A stretch of 6,880 nt of DNA, taken from positions 1 to 6,880 of the forward strand of contig JAPLKX010000321.1 of assembly GCA_026387845.1 (NCBI GenBank), in the 5' to 3' direction. The translations under genes were made by a program, and so were the position numbers. The notes under the pieces were generated by a model. It did no database searches, was not told the DNA's origin, and saw only the letters and a program-made list of their open reading frames with translations. Every line of letters starts with the position of its first letter. Positions within the stretch are counted from its first letter, which is position 1. Origin of the DNA: Candidatus Hydrogenedentota bacterium (GTDB taxonomy: Bacteria; Hydrogenedentota; Hydrogenedentia; Hydrogenedentales; SLHB01). This document shows, one piece after another, positions 6,805 through 6,880 of this stretch.

Positions 6805-6880
6805 GCGGACAGTGGTTTTGATCGGGTTGTTGGTGGCGTGGCCTCATTGAGGAATGATTGGGCAGCCGTTGGTTCCGAGC

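Noticed and set aside
6844..6880. Possible C-terminal end of a minus-strand gene entering from the right (about 11 codons ending in TGA at 6844)
   Set aside because: The bidirectional terminator nearby makes a convergent gene plausible, but so few codons cannot support a call.

Overview
The window is a GC-rich bacterial chromosomal segment holding four complete protein genes, about 86% of its length, with short structured spacers. The mix is a secreted NPCBM plus GH36 glycosidase, a Tat-exported Gfo/Idh/MocA oxidoreductase, a DapA/NanA-family lyase and a UDP-glucose dehydrogenase. Enzyme sets like this are common in sugar-degrading bacteria of the Planctomycetes, Lentisphaerae, Verrucomicrobia or Hydrogenedentota type. 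That placement is an inference from gene style, because the window has no marker gene.

Layout: 1-167 is a comparatively AT-rich leader. 168-2669 (+) encodes a secreted GH36-type alpha-galactosidase-like enzyme with an N-terminal NPCBM domain. 2677-2794 is a 118-bp palindromic repeat with 37-bp arms that differ at one position. 2904-4211 (+) is UDP-glucose 6-dehydrogenase (ugd) behind its own candidate promoter. 4212-4317 is a convergent spacer with a hairpin that fits a terminator for the gene entering from the right. 4318-5208 (-) is a dihydrodipicolinate synthase/N-acetylneuraminate lyase-family aldolase. 5209-5442 is a divergent spacer with a good minus-strand promoter and an inverted repeat. 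5443-6750 (+) is the Tat-signal Gfo/Idh/MocA oxidoreductase, closed by a clear intrinsic terminator at 6771-6804. 6805-6880 holds no supported gene.

How the genes may work together: the GH36 enzyme would release sugars outside the cytoplasm, the exported oxidoreductase could oxidise or reduce a sugar or sugar derivative, and the lyase could cleave a 2-keto-3-deoxy sugar acid or related compound in the cytoplasm. The ugd gene is biosynthetic (UDP-glucuronate for surface polysaccharide) and looks like an independent unit. Strand changes, terminators and separate candidate promoters indicate four separate transcription units, so any shared pathway is a hypothesis. No CRISPR, tRNA, rRNA, insertion sequence or clearly new multi-gene system is visible. 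The most unusual items are the palindromic element, the non-standard active-site residues of the GH36 enzyme and the lyase, and a promoter pattern shared by ugd and the lyase gene.
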